NCBI GenBank assembly: GCA_946188395.1
Contig: CAMHUU010000005.1
Span: 32,492-96,491 of the forward strand
Direction: 5' to 3'
Source: an uncultured Prevotellaceae bacterium
GTDB lineage: Bacteria; Bacteroidota; Bacteroidia; Bacteroidales; Bacteroidaceae
Length of the DNA: 64,000 nt
Numbering within the stretch: the stretch's first letter is position 1; every line of letters begins with the position of its first letter. A model generated the notes under the pieces. The model did no database searches and was not told where the DNA came from. It worked only from the letters and a program-made list of their open reading frames with translations. This document shows, piece after piece, positions 54,092-63,365 of the stretch. Position numbers and translations under genes: made by a program.

Positions 54092-55633
54092 TTACTGCAG
54101 TTTCTTCAGTAAGGATGCAATGCTTACCTTGTCCTCGATGATTGAGTTGAGATCGCTGATCTTCACACGCTCCTGCTCCATGGTGTCACGGAAACGCAGG
54201 GTGACGCAACCATCCGTCAGGGTATCGTGGTCAACGGTTACGCAATATGGCGTACCAATGGCGTCCTGACGACGATAACGCTTACCGATACTGTCCTTCT
54301 CGTCATACTGGCAATTGAAGTGGAACTTCAGCTGGTCGATGATCTCGCGAGCCTTCTCGGGCAGACCGTCCTTCTTTACCAGCGGCATCACAGCACACTT
54401 CACTGGAGCCAGGGCTGCGGGCAACTTCAGCACTACGCGAGTCTCACCGTTCTCCAGTTTCTCCTCCTCGTAAGCGTGACACATAATGCTCAAGAACATA
54501 CGGTCAACACCAATAGAGGTCTCAATCACATACGGAGTATAGCTCTCGTTGGTCTGAGGATCGAAGTACTTAATCGACTTGCCAGAATACTTCTCGTGCT
54601 GCGAAAGGTCGAAGTTCGTACGAGAGTGGATACCCTCCACCTCCTTGAAGCCGAACGGCATCTTGAACTCGATATCTGTAGCTGCATTAGCATAGTGAGC
54701 CAGTTTGTCGTGGTCGTGGAAACGATAGTTCTCAGCACCAAAGCCCAGTGCCTGGTGCCACTTCATACGGGTCTCCTTCCACTTGGGGAACCACTCCAGC
54801 TCTGTTCCTGGCTGTACGAAGAACTGCATCTCCATCTGCTCAAACTCGCGCATACGGAAGATAAACTGACGAGCCACAATCTCGTTACGGAACGCCTTAC
54901 CAATCTGGGCAATACCGAAAGGAATCTTCATACGACCAGTCTTCTGCACGTTCAGGTAGTTCACGAAGATACCCTGAGCGGTCTCCGGACGCAGGTAAAT
55001 CTTCATAGAAGCATCTGCGCTGGCACCCATCTCGGTAGAGAACATCAGGTTGAACTGACGAACGTCGGTCCAGTTGCGAGTACCACTAATGGGGCAGACA
55101 ATCTCCTCGTCGAGGATAATCTGCTTGAGTTCCTCGAGATCTGGGCCCTGCATGGCAGCAGCGTAGCGGGCATGCAGTGCGTCGCGCTTCTCCTTGGTCT
55201 CCTTCACGCGCTCAGAAGTCTCCAGATACTTAGCCTCGTCGAACGAGTCGCCAAAACGCTTGCGAGCCTTCTCTACTTCCTTTTGGATCTTCTCGTCGTA
55301 CTTGGCAATCTGATCCTCGATCAGCACGTCAGCACGATAACGCTTCTTCGAGTCGCGGTTGTCGATGAGGGGATCGTTGAAGGCATCTACGTGTCCTGAA
55401 GCCTTCCATATCGTCGGGTGCATAAAGATGGCGCTATCGATACCCACGATATTCTCGTGGAGCATCGTCATGGCTTTCCACCAGTACTGCTTAATATTAT
55501 TCTTCAACTCAACACCGTTCTGACCATAGTCGTAAACAGCGCCTAAACCATCGTAAATCTCACTGCTGGGGAACACAAAACCATACTCCTTACAGTGGCT
55601 CACGATTTTCTTAAAAACATCTTCTTGTGCCAT
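54092..55633 (-). CDS. glyS: Glycine--tRNA ligase (homodimeric type)
   Basis: Class II synthetase charging tRNA-Gly; 513 residues, the single-chain dimeric form. It begins AQEDVFKKIVSHCKEYGFVFPSSEIY, then YDYGQNGVELKNNIKQYWW. Class II motifs include LRPETAQGIFVNYLNV and FRNEIVARQFIFRMREFEQMEMQFF, and the C-terminal anticodon-binding domain has DSIGKRYRRQDAIGTPYCVTVD. The 5' leader carries five TCTAAAC-type heptamers. Confidence 0.97.
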   Translation of the reverse strand: MAQEDVFKKIVSHCKEYGFVFPSSEIYDGLGAVYDYGQNGVELKNNIKQYWWKAMTMLHENIVGIDSAIFMHPTIWKASGHVDAFNDPLIDNRDSKKRYRADVLIEDQIAKYDEKIQKEVEKARKRFGDSFDEAKYLETSERVKETKEKRDALHARYAAAMQGPDLEELKQIILDEEIVCPISGTRNWTDVRQFNLMFSTEMGASADASMKIYLRPETAQGIFVNYLNVQKTGRMKIPFGIAQIGKAFRNEIVARQFIFRMREFEQMEMQFFVQPGTELEWFPKWKETRMKWHQALGFGAENYRFHDHDKLAHYANAATDIEFKMPFGFKEVEGIHSRTNFDLSQHEKYSGKSIKYFDPQTNESYTPYVIETSIGVDRMFLSIMCHAYEEEKLENGETRVVLKLPAALAPVKCAVMPLVKKDGLPEKAREIIDQLKFHFNCQYDEKDSIGKRYRRQDAIGTPYCVTVDHDTLTDGCVTLRFRDTMEQERVKISDLNSIIEDKVSIASLLKKLQ

Positions 55634-55643
55634 ATTTATAAAC

Positions 55644-55678
55644 TTTAATCTCTAAACTCTAAACTTTAAACTCTAAAC
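55644..55678. repeat. Heptamer array (TCTAAAC type x5) in the glyS leader
   Basis: TTTAATC, TCTAAAC, TCTAAAC, TTTAAAC, TCTAAAC. It lies between the glyS promoter and its start codon. Confidence 0.85.
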
Positions 55679-55697
55679 AAAAAATTGATTTTGGGTG

Positions 55698-55705
55698 CAA
55701 AGGTA
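55698..55705 (-). promoter_or_regulatory. -7 box for glyS
   Basis: Minus-strand TACCTTTG, about 65 bp before the glyS start. Confidence 0.5.
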
Positions 55706-55821
55706 CGAAATTCAAAAGAGAAAACGGCAGAATTATCATTTTTTATTATTTTGGGGCATTACTTGATGTTGTCAATAATACCTCAATCGAAAAAAAAGCG
55801 CTAGAGAAAAATTACAAAAAA

Positions 55822-55853
55822 TTTGGTTTTCTCCTCACTTATTCGTATCTTTG
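55822..55853 (+). promoter_or_regulatory. Promoter of the carboxylesterase gene
   Basis: TTTG (55822-55825), 20-bp spacer, TATCTTTG (55846-55853). It excludes the upstream in-frame ATG at 55851 as start. Confidence 0.7.
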
Positions 55854-55886
55854 TCCCGCAGATTGGACTTAATACTATCAATTCAT

Positions 55887-57548
55887 ATGGCTAAAGCAAT
55901 TAAAACAATGGCGATGCTGGCCGTCGCTGGACTTGCAATCCTAAGTGCTTGCACGCAGAAGAAGGGTGACGATGTCACGCTTCAGGTAAATACCCAGTAT
56001 GGAATCCTCGAAGGTTTCGAGGAGGACGGAGTGAAGAAATTCTTAGGCGTACCGTTTGCCCAGGCTCCTGTCGGCGAACTCCGCTGGAAGGCTCCCCAAA
56101 CCCTGCAGCCATGGGAGGGCGTGCGCGAGGCTAAGGCCTTTGGTGCCGACCCCATGCAACTCGACATCTTCGGCGATATGGCGTTCCGAGGTGCCGGACG
56201 CAGCGAGGACTGCCTCTATCTGAATATCTGGACCACAGCAGCCACTACGGCCGACAACCTGCCTGTACTGATCTATTTCAATGGCGGTGGACTCATGGCT
56301 GGCTCGGGTAGCGAACCACGCTACGACGGTTCTGCGATGGCCAAACAGGGTGTCATCGGTGTGACGGCGAACTACCGTGAAGGTGTGTTCGGATACTTTG
56401 CACACCCGGAGCTCACAGCAGCTTCCGACTATAAGGGCAGCGGCAACTACGGTTTCCTCGACCAGGTAGCTGCCATCAAGTGGGTGAAGGAAAATATTGC
56501 AGCCTTTGGCGGCGATCCTAACCGTATTACCATCGTGGGCGAATCGGCTGGCTCGTTCTCGGTGTCGCTACTGATGTGTTCACCGCTCTCAAAGGACCTT
56601 ATCGCAGGAGCGATGCTCTCATCAGGTGCTGAGGTAATGCCAAATAAGCCTGCCACATTGGCTGAGGCCGAAGCGGCAGGTATCGACGCACTGAAGGGAG
56701 CAGGCATTGCCAGCCTGGCCGATGCAATGGCCCTTAGTGCCGACTCACTGCAAAAAGTACTCCCTCCAAGAGGCATGTCAAGGGTTGTCATCGACGGCTA
56801 CTTTATGAAAGAGAGTGCCGACAATGTGTTTGAGAAGAACGAACAGGCTCAGGTGCCCTTGCTGGCAGGTTGGAACTCGTTAGAGGGTCATCCCGCCCAG
56901 GCTCTGCAGGGGCAGGCTCCCACGCTTGCAAACTTCAAGAACGCCATGAAGTCTCAGTTTGGCGATATGACTGACGATATTTTCACAGCCTATGGCATCA
57001 CCACCGATGAAGACGTCTTGAACCAAAAAGGTTTCGACCTCGTCTCAGACCTCTTCACAGGCTTCCCCACATGGAAGGTGTGCGACTATCATGCTAAATC
57101 GGGGCTGCCCGTCTACCGCTATCACTACATGCATCCGCGCCCCCAAGTGTCAGCCAAGATGGGTGACAAGACCGGTGCTCTGGCCGGTGGTGTCCGCGAA
57201 AAGACCGAGGAAGAGAAGAAGGCCGCAGCCACGCAGCCAGCCATCGCTCCTGGTGCCGTACACTCTGCAGACATCGAATATGCCATGGGTACGCTTGACA
57301 CCAACGAATACTACGACTGGCAGCAGGAGGACTACGACATTTCCAAACTGTTCCTCACCTACTATGCCAACTTCTGTAAGACGGGCAATCCTAATGGCGA
57401 AGGCCTTCCCGAGTGGACCGTCATTACCAAGGATAACCTCGACAACGCTCCCGTCATGAAGATTGATGTCGAGTCGAAGGAGGTGGCTTCCCCCGAGCGC
57501 GAGAATGCCTTCCGCACACTCGAGAAATTCTACAGAAGCAAGAAATAA
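55887..57548 (+). CDS. Type-B carboxylesterase lipoprotein
   Basis: 553 residues from ATG 55887. The lipoprotein signal ends AILSAC. An alpha/beta hydrolase of the carboxylesterase/para-nitrobenzyl esterase family: FLGVPFAQAPVGELRWKAP, SEDCLYLNIW, YFNGGGLMAGSG (oxyanion region; the usual HGGG is NGGG), VTANYREGVFG, and nucleophile Ser220 in VGESAGSFSV. The region near HSADIEYAMG provides the expected C-terminal catalytic His. The natural substrate is unknown; related Bacteroidetes enzymes act on plant esters. It has its own promoter and precedes parC by 26 bp. Confidence 0.9.
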   Translation: MAKAIKTMAMLAVAGLAILSACTQKKGDDVTLQVNTQYGILEGFEEDGVKKFLGVPFAQAPVGELRWKAPQTLQPWEGVREAKAFGADPMQLDIFGDMAFRGAGRSEDCLYLNIWTTAATTADNLPVLIYFNGGGLMAGSGSEPRYDGSAMAKQGVIGVTANYREGVFGYFAHPELTAASDYKGSGNYGFLDQVAAIKWVKENIAAFGGDPNRITIVGESAGSFSVSLLMCSPLSKDLIAGAMLSSGAEVMPNKPATLAEAEAAGIDALKGAGIASLADAMALSADSLQKVLPPRGMSRVVIDGYFMKESADNVFEKNEQAQVPLLAGWNSLEGHPAQALQGQAPTLANFKNAMKSQFGDMTDDIFTAYGITTDEDVLNQKGFDLVSDLFTGFPTWKVCDYHAKSGLPVYRYHYMHPRPQVSAKMGDKTGALAGGVREKTEEEKKAAATQPAIAPGAVHSADIEYAMGTLDTNEYYDWQQEDYDISKLFLTYYANFCKTGNPNGEGLPEWTVITKDNLDNAPVMKIDVESKEVASPERENAFRTLEKFYRSKK

Positions 57549-57574
57549 TAACAAAATTCCAATAACCACTATCA

Positions 57575-60274
57575 ATGGACGACGAAACAAGAGACGACAT
57601 GACAGACATAGAGGGTTCCGAGAATGCAGAATTTACCGATTCTGCAGAAGGGCACTCTGACTATAAACCCGTAAACCGCTTCGATGCTGCCGCCGTGCAT
57701 CATCTGAGCGGTATGTATCAGAACTGGTTCCTCGACTATGCCAGCTATACCATTCTCGATCGTGCCGTGCCACATATCGAAGATGGCCTGAAACCCGTGC
57801 AGCGACGCATCCTGCACTCCATGAAGCGCATGGACGACGGGCGATACAACAAGGTGGCGAACATTGTGGGACACACGATGCAGTTCCACCCCCATGGCGA
57901 TGCCTCGATAGGCGACGCTCTGGTGCAGATGGGTCAGAAGGACCTGCTCATCGACACCCAGGGCAATTGGGGCAACATCCTCACAGGCAACAAGGCAGCA
58001 GCGCCTCGTTACATCGAGGCCCGCCTGTCCAAGTTTGCCTTGGACACCGTGTTCAATCCCAAGACCACCGAATGGCAGATGTCATACGACGGACGCAACA
58101 AGGAGCCCATCACCCTGCCCGTCAAGTATCCGCTCCTGCTGGCTCAGGGCGCCGAAGGTATCGCCGTAGGACTGTCGACTAAGGTGCTACCCCACAACTT
58201 TGTGGAAATTTGCGATGCGGCCATAGCCTACCTGCACGACGAGGAGTTCCACCTCTACCCTGATTTCCCCACTGGAGGCTCGATAGACGTATCGAAATAC
58301 AACGACGGACAGCGCGGCGGTGTGCTGAAGGTGCGTGCCAAGATCGAGAAACTCGACCCGAAGACGCTGGTCATCCGCGAGATTCCATTCTCGAAGACAA
58401 CCGAAACGCTTATCGACTCCATACTGAAAGCCATCGACAAAGGTAAAATCAAGGCACGCCATGTGGAGGACCTGACAGCGGCCAAAGTCGAGATACAGGT
58501 ACAGCTGGCACCCGGTGTATCTTCAGATAAGACGCTCGATGCCCTCTATGCCTTCTCGGACTGCGAAATCAACATCTCGCCCAACTGCTGCGTCATCGAG
58601 GACAACAAACCGCAGTTCCTCACCATCAGCGATGTGCTGCGCCATTCGGTAGACCGCACGAAAGATCTCATCCGTCAGGAACTGGAAATCCGTAAGGGCG
58701 AACTGCTCGAGCAGCTGCACTTCTATTCGCTGGAGAAGATTTTCATCGAGGAGCGCATCTATAAGGACAAAAAATTCGAACAGGCTCCTGACATCGACAG
58801 TGTCTGCGAACATATTGACGACCGACTGACGCCTTATTATCCGCAGATGGTGCGCGAGGTCACCAAGGACGACATCCTGAAACTGCTGGAAATCAAGATG
58901 CAGCGCATCCTGAAATTCAACAAGGACAAGGCCGAGGAGCTCATGGCTCGCATCAAGGCGGAAATCGAGGAGATTGACCGCGACCTGAACAACCTCGTAG
59001 AGGTGACGGCCGAGTGGTTCCAGTTCCTCAAAGACAAGTATGGCAACGACCATCCGCGACTGACGGAAATCCGCAACTTCGACACCATCGAGGCTACGAA
59101 GGTGGTCGAGGCCAACCAGAAACTCTACATCAATCGTCAGGACGGCTTCATCGGCACAGGTCTGAAGAAGGACGAGTTTGTGTGCAACTGCTCGGACATC
59201 GACGACATCATCATCTTCTATAAGGATGGTAAGTTCAAGGTGGTCCGTGTGGCTGACAAGCTGTTTGTAGGCAAGAACGTCATGTGGCTGGGAGTCTTCA
59301 AGAAGAACGACCAGCGCACCATCTATAATGCTGTCTATCGCGACGGACGCAAGGGATTCTACTATATCAAGCGTTTCAATGTCTCGGCCATCACACGCGA
59401 TCGCGAATACGACATCACGGCAGGCACCGAGGGCTCACGTGTCCTGTACTTCACGGCCAATCCCAATGGTGAGGCAGAAGTCATCAAGGTAACCCTCGAC
59501 CCAGCACCCAAGCTGAAGCGCATCTTCTTCGATAAAGACTTCTCGGAGGTGCTCATCAAGGGACGTGCCGCCAAGGGTAACCTGCTTACCAAGTTCCAGG
59601 TACACCGCATCGGACTGAAGAGTCACGGACACTCCACGCTGGGAGGCCGCAAGGTGTGGTACGACCCCGATGTCAACCGTCTGAACTACGATGAACACGG
59701 ACAACTGCTGGGCGAATTCAACGATGGCGACCAGATTCTGGTTATCCTCAAGAATGCAGACTACTATCTGGCGGGCTTCGATGCCAACGTACACTTCGAG
59801 GACAACATCGACCGTCTGGAGAAATACGAGCCGGAAAAGGTGTGGAGTTGTGTGCTCTACGATGCCGATAATCAGGGCTATCCCTATATCAAGCGTTTTG
59901 TCATGGAGGCTTCCAAGCGCAAACAGAACTATCTGGGCGAGAATGAGAACTCACAGCAAATCCTGCTGACGGATACCTATTATCCACGCCTGCTGGTAAC
60001 CTACGGTGGCAACGATGCCTTCCGCGGATCGGAGGAAATCGATGTCGAACAGTTCATCGCTGTCAAGGGCTTCAAGGCAAAGGGCAAGCGACTGACTACC
60101 TGGCAAATTGAGAGCATCATCGAACTCGAGCCTACCCGCTTCCCAGAACCTGACACCCCTACCGACCCTACTGAAGAATCGGAAGAAGAAGACCTCGACC
60201 CTGATGCCGGCAAAAGCCAGCAGCAGGTTCTCGACGAACTGACCGGACAACTCAGCCTATTCCCCGAAGAATAG
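57575..60274 (+). CDS. parC: DNA topoisomerase IV/gyrase subunit A (ParC-type)
   Basis: Type IIA topoisomerase breakage-reunion subunit; 899 residues. The catalytic Tyr146 lies in AAPRYIEARLS. Typical blocks: DRAVPHIEDGLKPVQRRIL, VGHTMQFHPHGDASIGDALV, LLAQGAEGIAVGLSTKVLPHNF, and a long coiled-coil (about 360-490). The C-terminal domain lacks a clear GyrA box and the tail is Asp/Glu/Pro-rich. It is called ParC rather than GyrA on the divergent QPHGD-equivalent segment and CTD. No parE is in the window. Confidence 0.9.
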   Translation: MDDETRDDMTDIEGSENAEFTDSAEGHSDYKPVNRFDAAAVHHLSGMYQNWFLDYASYTILDRAVPHIEDGLKPVQRRILHSMKRMDDGRYNKVANIVGHTMQFHPHGDASIGDALVQMGQKDLLIDTQGNWGNILTGNKAAAPRYIEARLSKFALDTVFNPKTTEWQMSYDGRNKEPITLPVKYPLLLAQGAEGIAVGLSTKVLPHNFVEICDAAIAYLHDEEFHLYPDFPTGGSIDVSKYNDGQRGGVLKVRAKIEKLDPKTLVIREIPFSKTTETLIDSILKAIDKGKIKARHVEDLTAAKVEIQVQLAPGVSSDKTLDALYAFSDCEINISPNCCVIEDNKPQFLTISDVLRHSVDRTKDLIRQELEIRKGELLEQLHFYSLEKIFIEERIYKDKKFEQAPDIDSVCEHIDDRLTPYYPQMVREVTKDDILKLLEIKMQRILKFNKDKAEELMARIKAEIEEIDRDLNNLVEVTAEWFQFLKDKYGNDHPRLTEIRNFDTIEATKVVEANQKLYINRQDGFIGTGLKKDEFVCNCSDIDDIIIFYKDGKFKVVRVADKLFVGKNVMWLGVFKKNDQRTIYNAVYRDGRKGFYYIKRFNVSAITRDREYDITAGTEGSRVLYFTANPNGEAEVIKVTLDPAPKLKRIFFDKDFSEVLIKGRAAKGNLLTKFQVHRIGLKSHGHSTLGGRKVWYDPDVNRLNYDEHGQLLGEFNDGDQILVILKNADYYLAGFDANVHFEDNIDRLEKYEPEKVWSCVLYDADNQGYPYIKRFVMEASKRKQNYLGENENSQQILLTDTYYPRLLVTYGGNDAFRGSEEIDVEQFIAVKGFKAKGKRLTTWQIESIIELEPTRFPEPDTPTDPTEESEEEDLDPDAGKSQQQVLDELTGQLSLFPEE

Positions 60275-60275
60275 C

Positions 60276-60298
60276 GGCCTTCGGCCTAAATACAAAAT
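60276..60298. repeat. Hairpin-TAAATA element, copy 4 (intergenic)
   Basis: GGCC-TTC-GGCC (60276-60286) followed by TAAATACAAAATA. It lies between parC and the DUF3316 gene. Arms differ from the other copies but still pair. Confidence 0.75.
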
Positions 60299-61153
60299 AT
60301 GAAATATAAAATAATGAGTAGATTGAAAAATAAAAGAACGCTGACGCTCAAAGGGTGCCGCTGTTATTTATTTTTTATTTTTTATTTTTTATTTAGCCCC
60401 ATAGGGGCGCAAAAGGTCGTCACCCGCAGCACGATGATTGGCGCAGGAGTCTCCAATGTCCTCGACACCTATCTCTCGCAGGAACACTTCAAGGGGCCAG
60501 GGTTCTCGTTCCTCTCCACCATCGAGCGGCAGCGTACAGGCAATCGCTGGTCTACACTCATGGAGCACGAAGCCAACATCTCCAGCGTCAAGGACCGCCC
60601 TAAGTCGAAACACGAACTCGAGGGAGCCTACAACTTCTATTGGGGCAAGCTATACAGCTGGCAGTTCATGGACAACAGGCTGCGATTACAAGCCGGAGGA
60701 CTGCTGAACGCCTCATTGGGCGTCATCTACAACACCTCCAACTCAAACAATCCTGCACAGGCCCGGGCACATCTGAACCTCATGCCAACGGGAACGGCTG
60801 CTTACCGCTTCCAGCTCTTCAATCGAACCCTTGTAGCACGTTACGAACTCAGCCTGCCCCTGGCGGGTATCATGTTCTCACCCAACTACGGACAGTCGTA
60901 CTACGAGATTTTCTCGCGGGGCAACTACGACCACAATGTCGTACCCACCACCTTCGTATCCGCACCCGAGTGGCGCCACATGCTGACCATCGACATCCCA
61001 GTCAACAATCGTCATTCGTCATTCAACATTCGCATAGGCTACTTAGGTAATATGCAACAGGCCAAGGTCAACAACCTGCGCCAGCACATCTACACCCACC
61101 GCATCCTCGTCGGTATTACCAAGCGTTTCTCCATCACCCCCCACGCCCTATGA
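60299..61153 (+). CDS. Exported DUF3316-like protein
   Basis: About 280 residues (ATG at 60299 or 60314). A signal peptide with core LFFIFYFLFSPIGAQ is encoded by a repeat element. The mature part is beta-rich with aromatic residues (GAYNFYWGKLYSWQFMDNRLRLQAGG, YRFQLFNRTLVARYELSLPLAGIMFSPNYGQSYYEIF) and resembles the DUF3316 family of Bacteroidetes envelope proteins, possibly a small outer-membrane barrel. The function is unknown. The last four bases overlap the start of the S41 peptidase (ATGA). Confidence 0.7.
   Translation: MKYKIMSRLKNKRTLTLKGCRCYLFFIFYFLFSPIGAQKVVTRSTMIGAGVSNVLDTYLSQEHFKGPGFSFLSTIERQRTGNRWSTLMEHEANISSVKDRPKSKHELEGAYNFYWGKLYSWQFMDNRLRLQAGGLLNASLGVIYNTSNSNNPAQARAHLNLMPTGTAAYRFQLFNRTLVARYELSLPLAGIMFSPNYGQSYYEIFSRGNYDHNVVPTTFVSAPEWRHMLTIDIPVNNRHSSFNIRIGYLGNMQQAKVNNLRQHIYTHRILVGITKRFSITPHAL
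60366..60408. repeat. Hairpin-TAAATA element, copy 5, inside a signal peptide
   Basis: A/T heptamers then TATTTAGCCCC-ATA-GGGGC (hairpin 60396-60408). Same orientation and reading frame as copy 3, so the same peptide results with Ile for Val. Confidence 0.85.
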
Positions 61154-62184
61154 AAAATCTGCTACATCCCCTACCCGACCTACGTCACCTACTCTACCTA
61201 CTCTGCTTCTGCCTTTTCCCCATTTCGTGCGTTGACGAAGTCGAGCACGACAATACCCCCGAGGGCAATTTCGAATCGCTCTGGCAAATCATCGACGAGC
61301 ACTACTGCTTCTTCGACTACAAGCAACACGAATACGGACTCGACTGGAATGCCGTATACAATAAATACAAGGTACGCGTCAGCAACCACATGACAACCGT
61401 ACAGCTTTTCGAGGTACTGACCGACATGCTCGCTGAATTGCGCGACGGACACGTCAACCTGAACAGTTCGATGGACTACGGACGCTACTGGACGTGGCAT
61501 GAGGCTTATCCGCAAAACTTCAGCGACAGCCTGCAGCGGCGCTATCTGGGCACGGACTACAAGATTGCCGCAGGACTGAAATACCGCGTGCTCGACGACA
61601 ATATCGGCTACATACGCTACGAGTCATTCCTGCAAGGCGTGGGAGAAGGAAACTTGGACGAGTGCCTCTCCTACCTGGCACTCTGTCGCGGACTCATCAT
61701 CGACATCCGTAACAATGGCGGAGGCGACCTGACAAATGCCGAGAAACTGGCTGGGCGCTTCGTACACGAGAAAACGCTCGTAGGATATATGCAACATAAG
61801 ACAGGAAAGGGGCACAACGACTTCTCGTCCATGGAGCCTCGCTACTTGGAGCCGTCCAGCAACATCCGTTGGCACAAACCGGTTTGCGTGCTTACCAACC
61901 GTTCCGTATTCAGCGCTGCCAACGACTTTGCTGTTATCATGCACGCACTGCCGATGGTCAAACTGGTGGGCGACCACACAGGAGGAGGCAGCGGTATGCC
62001 GATGAGCAGCTCGCTGCCCAACGGATGGACCGTGCGTTTCTCAGCCTGTCCTATGTTCGATGCCCAAAAGCAGCAGACGGAATTCGGAATCGACCCCGAT
62101 GTCAACGTAGCCCTCACTGACGAAGCAACAGCACAAGGCCGCGACCTCATCATAGAGACCGCCCGCGAATTGTTAATTAAATGA
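61150..62184 (+). CDS. S41-family peptidase lipoprotein
   Basis: A 344-residue lipoprotein (signal ending FPISC, anchor Cys about residue 27). A helical N-terminal part (FESLWQIIDEHYCFFDYKQ, LRDGHVNLN) is followed by the tail-specific protease core: RGLIIDIRNNGGGDLTNAEKLAGRF and VLTNRSVFSAANDFA with nucleophile Ser255. No PDZ domain is evident, as in the C-terminal-processing proteins of this subgroup. It is translationally coupled to the preceding DUF3316-like gene. Confidence 0.9.
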   Translation: MKNLLHPLPDLRHLLYLLCFCLFPISCVDEVEHDNTPEGNFESLWQIIDEHYCFFDYKQHEYGLDWNAVYNKYKVRVSNHMTTVQLFEVLTDMLAELRDGHVNLNSSMDYGRYWTWHEAYPQNFSDSLQRRYLGTDYKIAAGLKYRVLDDNIGYIRYESFLQGVGEGNLDECLSYLALCRGLIIDIRNNGGGDLTNAEKLAGRFVHEKTLVGYMQHKTGKGHNDFSSMEPRYLEPSSNIRWHKPVCVLTNRSVFSAANDFAVIMHALPMVKLVGDHTGGGSGMPMSSSLPNGWTVRFSACPMFDAQKQQTEFGIDPDVNVALTDEATAQGRDLIIETARELLIK

Positions 62185-62206
62185 AAAAAACAGAATAAGA
62201 AATCAA

Positions 62207-62234
62207 TTTCTCATTTCTCATTTCTCATTTCTCA
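62207..62234. repeat. Heptamer array (TTTCTCA x4) upstream of the tRNA genes
   Basis: Four perfect copies of TTTCTCA directly upstream of the tRNA -7 box, covering its -33 region. Confidence 0.9.
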
Positions 62235-62245
62235 TTTAAATTGTG

Positions 62246-62253
62246 TACCTTTG
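62246..62253 (+). promoter_or_regulatory. -7 box for the tRNA-Leu/tRNA-Val transcript
   Basis: TACCTTTG, 21 bp before tRNA-Leu. Confidence 0.6.
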
Positions 62254-62274
62254 CACCCGCAAATGCCAGGAAAG

Positions 62275-62356
62275 GCGCCTGTGGCGGAATTGGTAGACGC
62301 GTTAGACTTAGGATCTAATGTTTCACGGCGTGCAGGTTCGAGTCCTGTCAGGCGCA
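62275..62356 (+). tRNA. tRNA-Leu (anticodon UAG)
   Basis: Acceptor arm GCGCCTG (62275-62281) pairs with CAGGCGC (62349-62355). The D-loop has TGGTAGACGCG, the anticodon loop CTTAGGA carries TAG, there is a short variable arm, and the T-loop is GGTTCGAGTCC. 82 nt; the CCA end is not fully encoded. Confidence 0.95.
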
Positions 62357-62371
62357 CAAAACATCGTTGAA

Positions 62372-62445
62372 GTCGGCATAGCTCAGCTGGTTAGAGTATC
62401 ACCTTGACATGGTGGGGGTCCTTGGTTCGAGTCCAAGTGTCGACA
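62372..62445 (+). tRNA. tRNA-Val (anticodon GAC)
   Basis: Acceptor GTCGGCA (62372-62378) pairs with TGTCGAC (62438-62444) with one G-U pair. D-loop AGCTCAGCTGGTTAGAG, anticodon loop TTGACAT with GAC, T-loop GGTTCGAGTCC. 74 nt. Confidence 0.93.
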
Positions 62446-62454
62446 CAAAAAGAA

Positions 62455-62487
62455 AGAAGTGACGCATGCGCCACTTCTTCTTTTTTT
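62455..62487. terminator. Terminator after the tRNAs
   Basis: GAAGTG-A-CGC (62456-62465), loop AT, GCG-C-CACTTC (62468-62477), with one A-C mismatch, then a T-rich run. It also ends the convergent DUF2795 gene. Confidence 0.85.
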
Positions 62488-62707
62488 AATACTCATCCTC
62501 GTTGAATAGGAAGTCTTCTTTCGTCGGATAGTCTGGCCAGATGTCCTCAATACTTTCGTAGACATCGCCCTCGTCCTCTATCTCCTGTAAGTTCTCCAAC
62601 ACCTCGAGGGGGGCACCGGAGCGGATGGCATAATCTATCAATTCGTCCTTAGTTGCGGGCCAAGGTGCGTCTTCCAATTTCGAAGCTAATTCAAGTGTCC
62701 AATACAT
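62486..62707 (-). CDS. DUF2795-type small acidic protein
   Basis: A 73-residue acidic protein: MYWTLELASKLEDAPWPATK, DELIDYAIRSGAPLEVLENL and YESIEDIWPDYP. The ELIDYAxxxGAPxxVLENL pattern matches the DUF2795 proteins common in Bacteroidetes. The function is unknown. It ends against the tRNA terminator. Confidence 0.85.
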   Translation of the reverse strand: MYWTLELASKLEDAPWPATKDELIDYAIRSGAPLEVLENLQEIEDEGDVYESIEDIWPDYPTKEDFLFNEDEY

Positions 62708-62790
62708 AATAATATTTACTATTTAAGATTTACAATTTACGTTTTATATTGTCTCTTTGAAATTTGCCCGCAAAAGTAATATTTTTTTTT

Positions 62791-63360
62791 CTAATCACAA
62801 ACATTATTCCATACTTTTTCGCTCTGACCCGCAATAAAATTCAACTTTTTGGCCAAAACGAAGAAATAATCGCTCAATCGGTTGATATATTGCAGCACTT
62901 CAGGACTAATAGTGGCCTCTTCCGAGAGTGCAACAATCCGGCGTTCAGCACGTCGGCAGACCGTGCGGCAGACATGCGTCTGGGCTGCGGCAAGTGTTCC
63001 TCCGGGCAGGATGAAGCCCTGTCGTTCGGGCAACATAGCCATGATGCGGTCCACCTCTTGTTCCATTCGTTCTATTTCACCTGCAGGCAGGTGTGCAGAG
63101 GGATAGAGCGGTGTCTGGTCCTGATCGGTAGCCAGATTCGTACAGACATTAAACAGACAGTTCTGGATACGCTGCACCAGTTCCTTATCCTCCCCATCGG
63201 GAAGCATAGCGGCCAACAGACCGATATGGGAACTTAGCTCGTCCACCGTACCATACGACTCCAAACGGGCACTGGCCTTCGACACCCGCTGACCACCCAC
63301 CAACGATGTCAGCCCCTTGTCGCCGCCACGGGTATATACCTTCGTGATTTTCTTTACCAT
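62791..63360 (-). CDS. pduO: Cob(I)yrinic acid a,c-diamide adenosyltransferase, PduO type
   Basis: Makes adenosylcobalamin from ATP and cob(I)alamin or cob(I)inamide; 189 residues. Signatures of the PduO/MMAB class: KVYTRGGDKGLTSLVGG, ARLESYGTVDELSSHIG, FILPGGTLAAAQTHVCRTVCRRAER with the ATP- and cob-binding Arg residues, and INRLSDYFFVLAKKLN. It starts 5 bp after the preceding gene's stop. Together with CbiB at 617-1564 it suggests cobalamin salvage or late synthesis. Confidence 0.95.
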   Translation of the reverse strand: MVKKITKVYTRGGDKGLTSLVGGQRVSKASARLESYGTVDELSSHIGLLAAMLPDGEDKELVQRIQNCLFNVCTNLATDQDQTPLYPSAHLPAGEIERMEQEVDRIMAMLPERQGFILPGGTLAAAQTHVCRTVCRRAERRIVALSEEATISPEVLQYINRLSDYFFVLAKKLNFIAGQSEKVWNNVCD

Positions 63361-63365
63361 AGTCT

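Noticed and set aside
54227..55399. 390-codon open frame on the plus strand opposite glyS
   Set aside because: Antisense shadow; leucine-rich composition from reading the complementary strand of a conserved gene.
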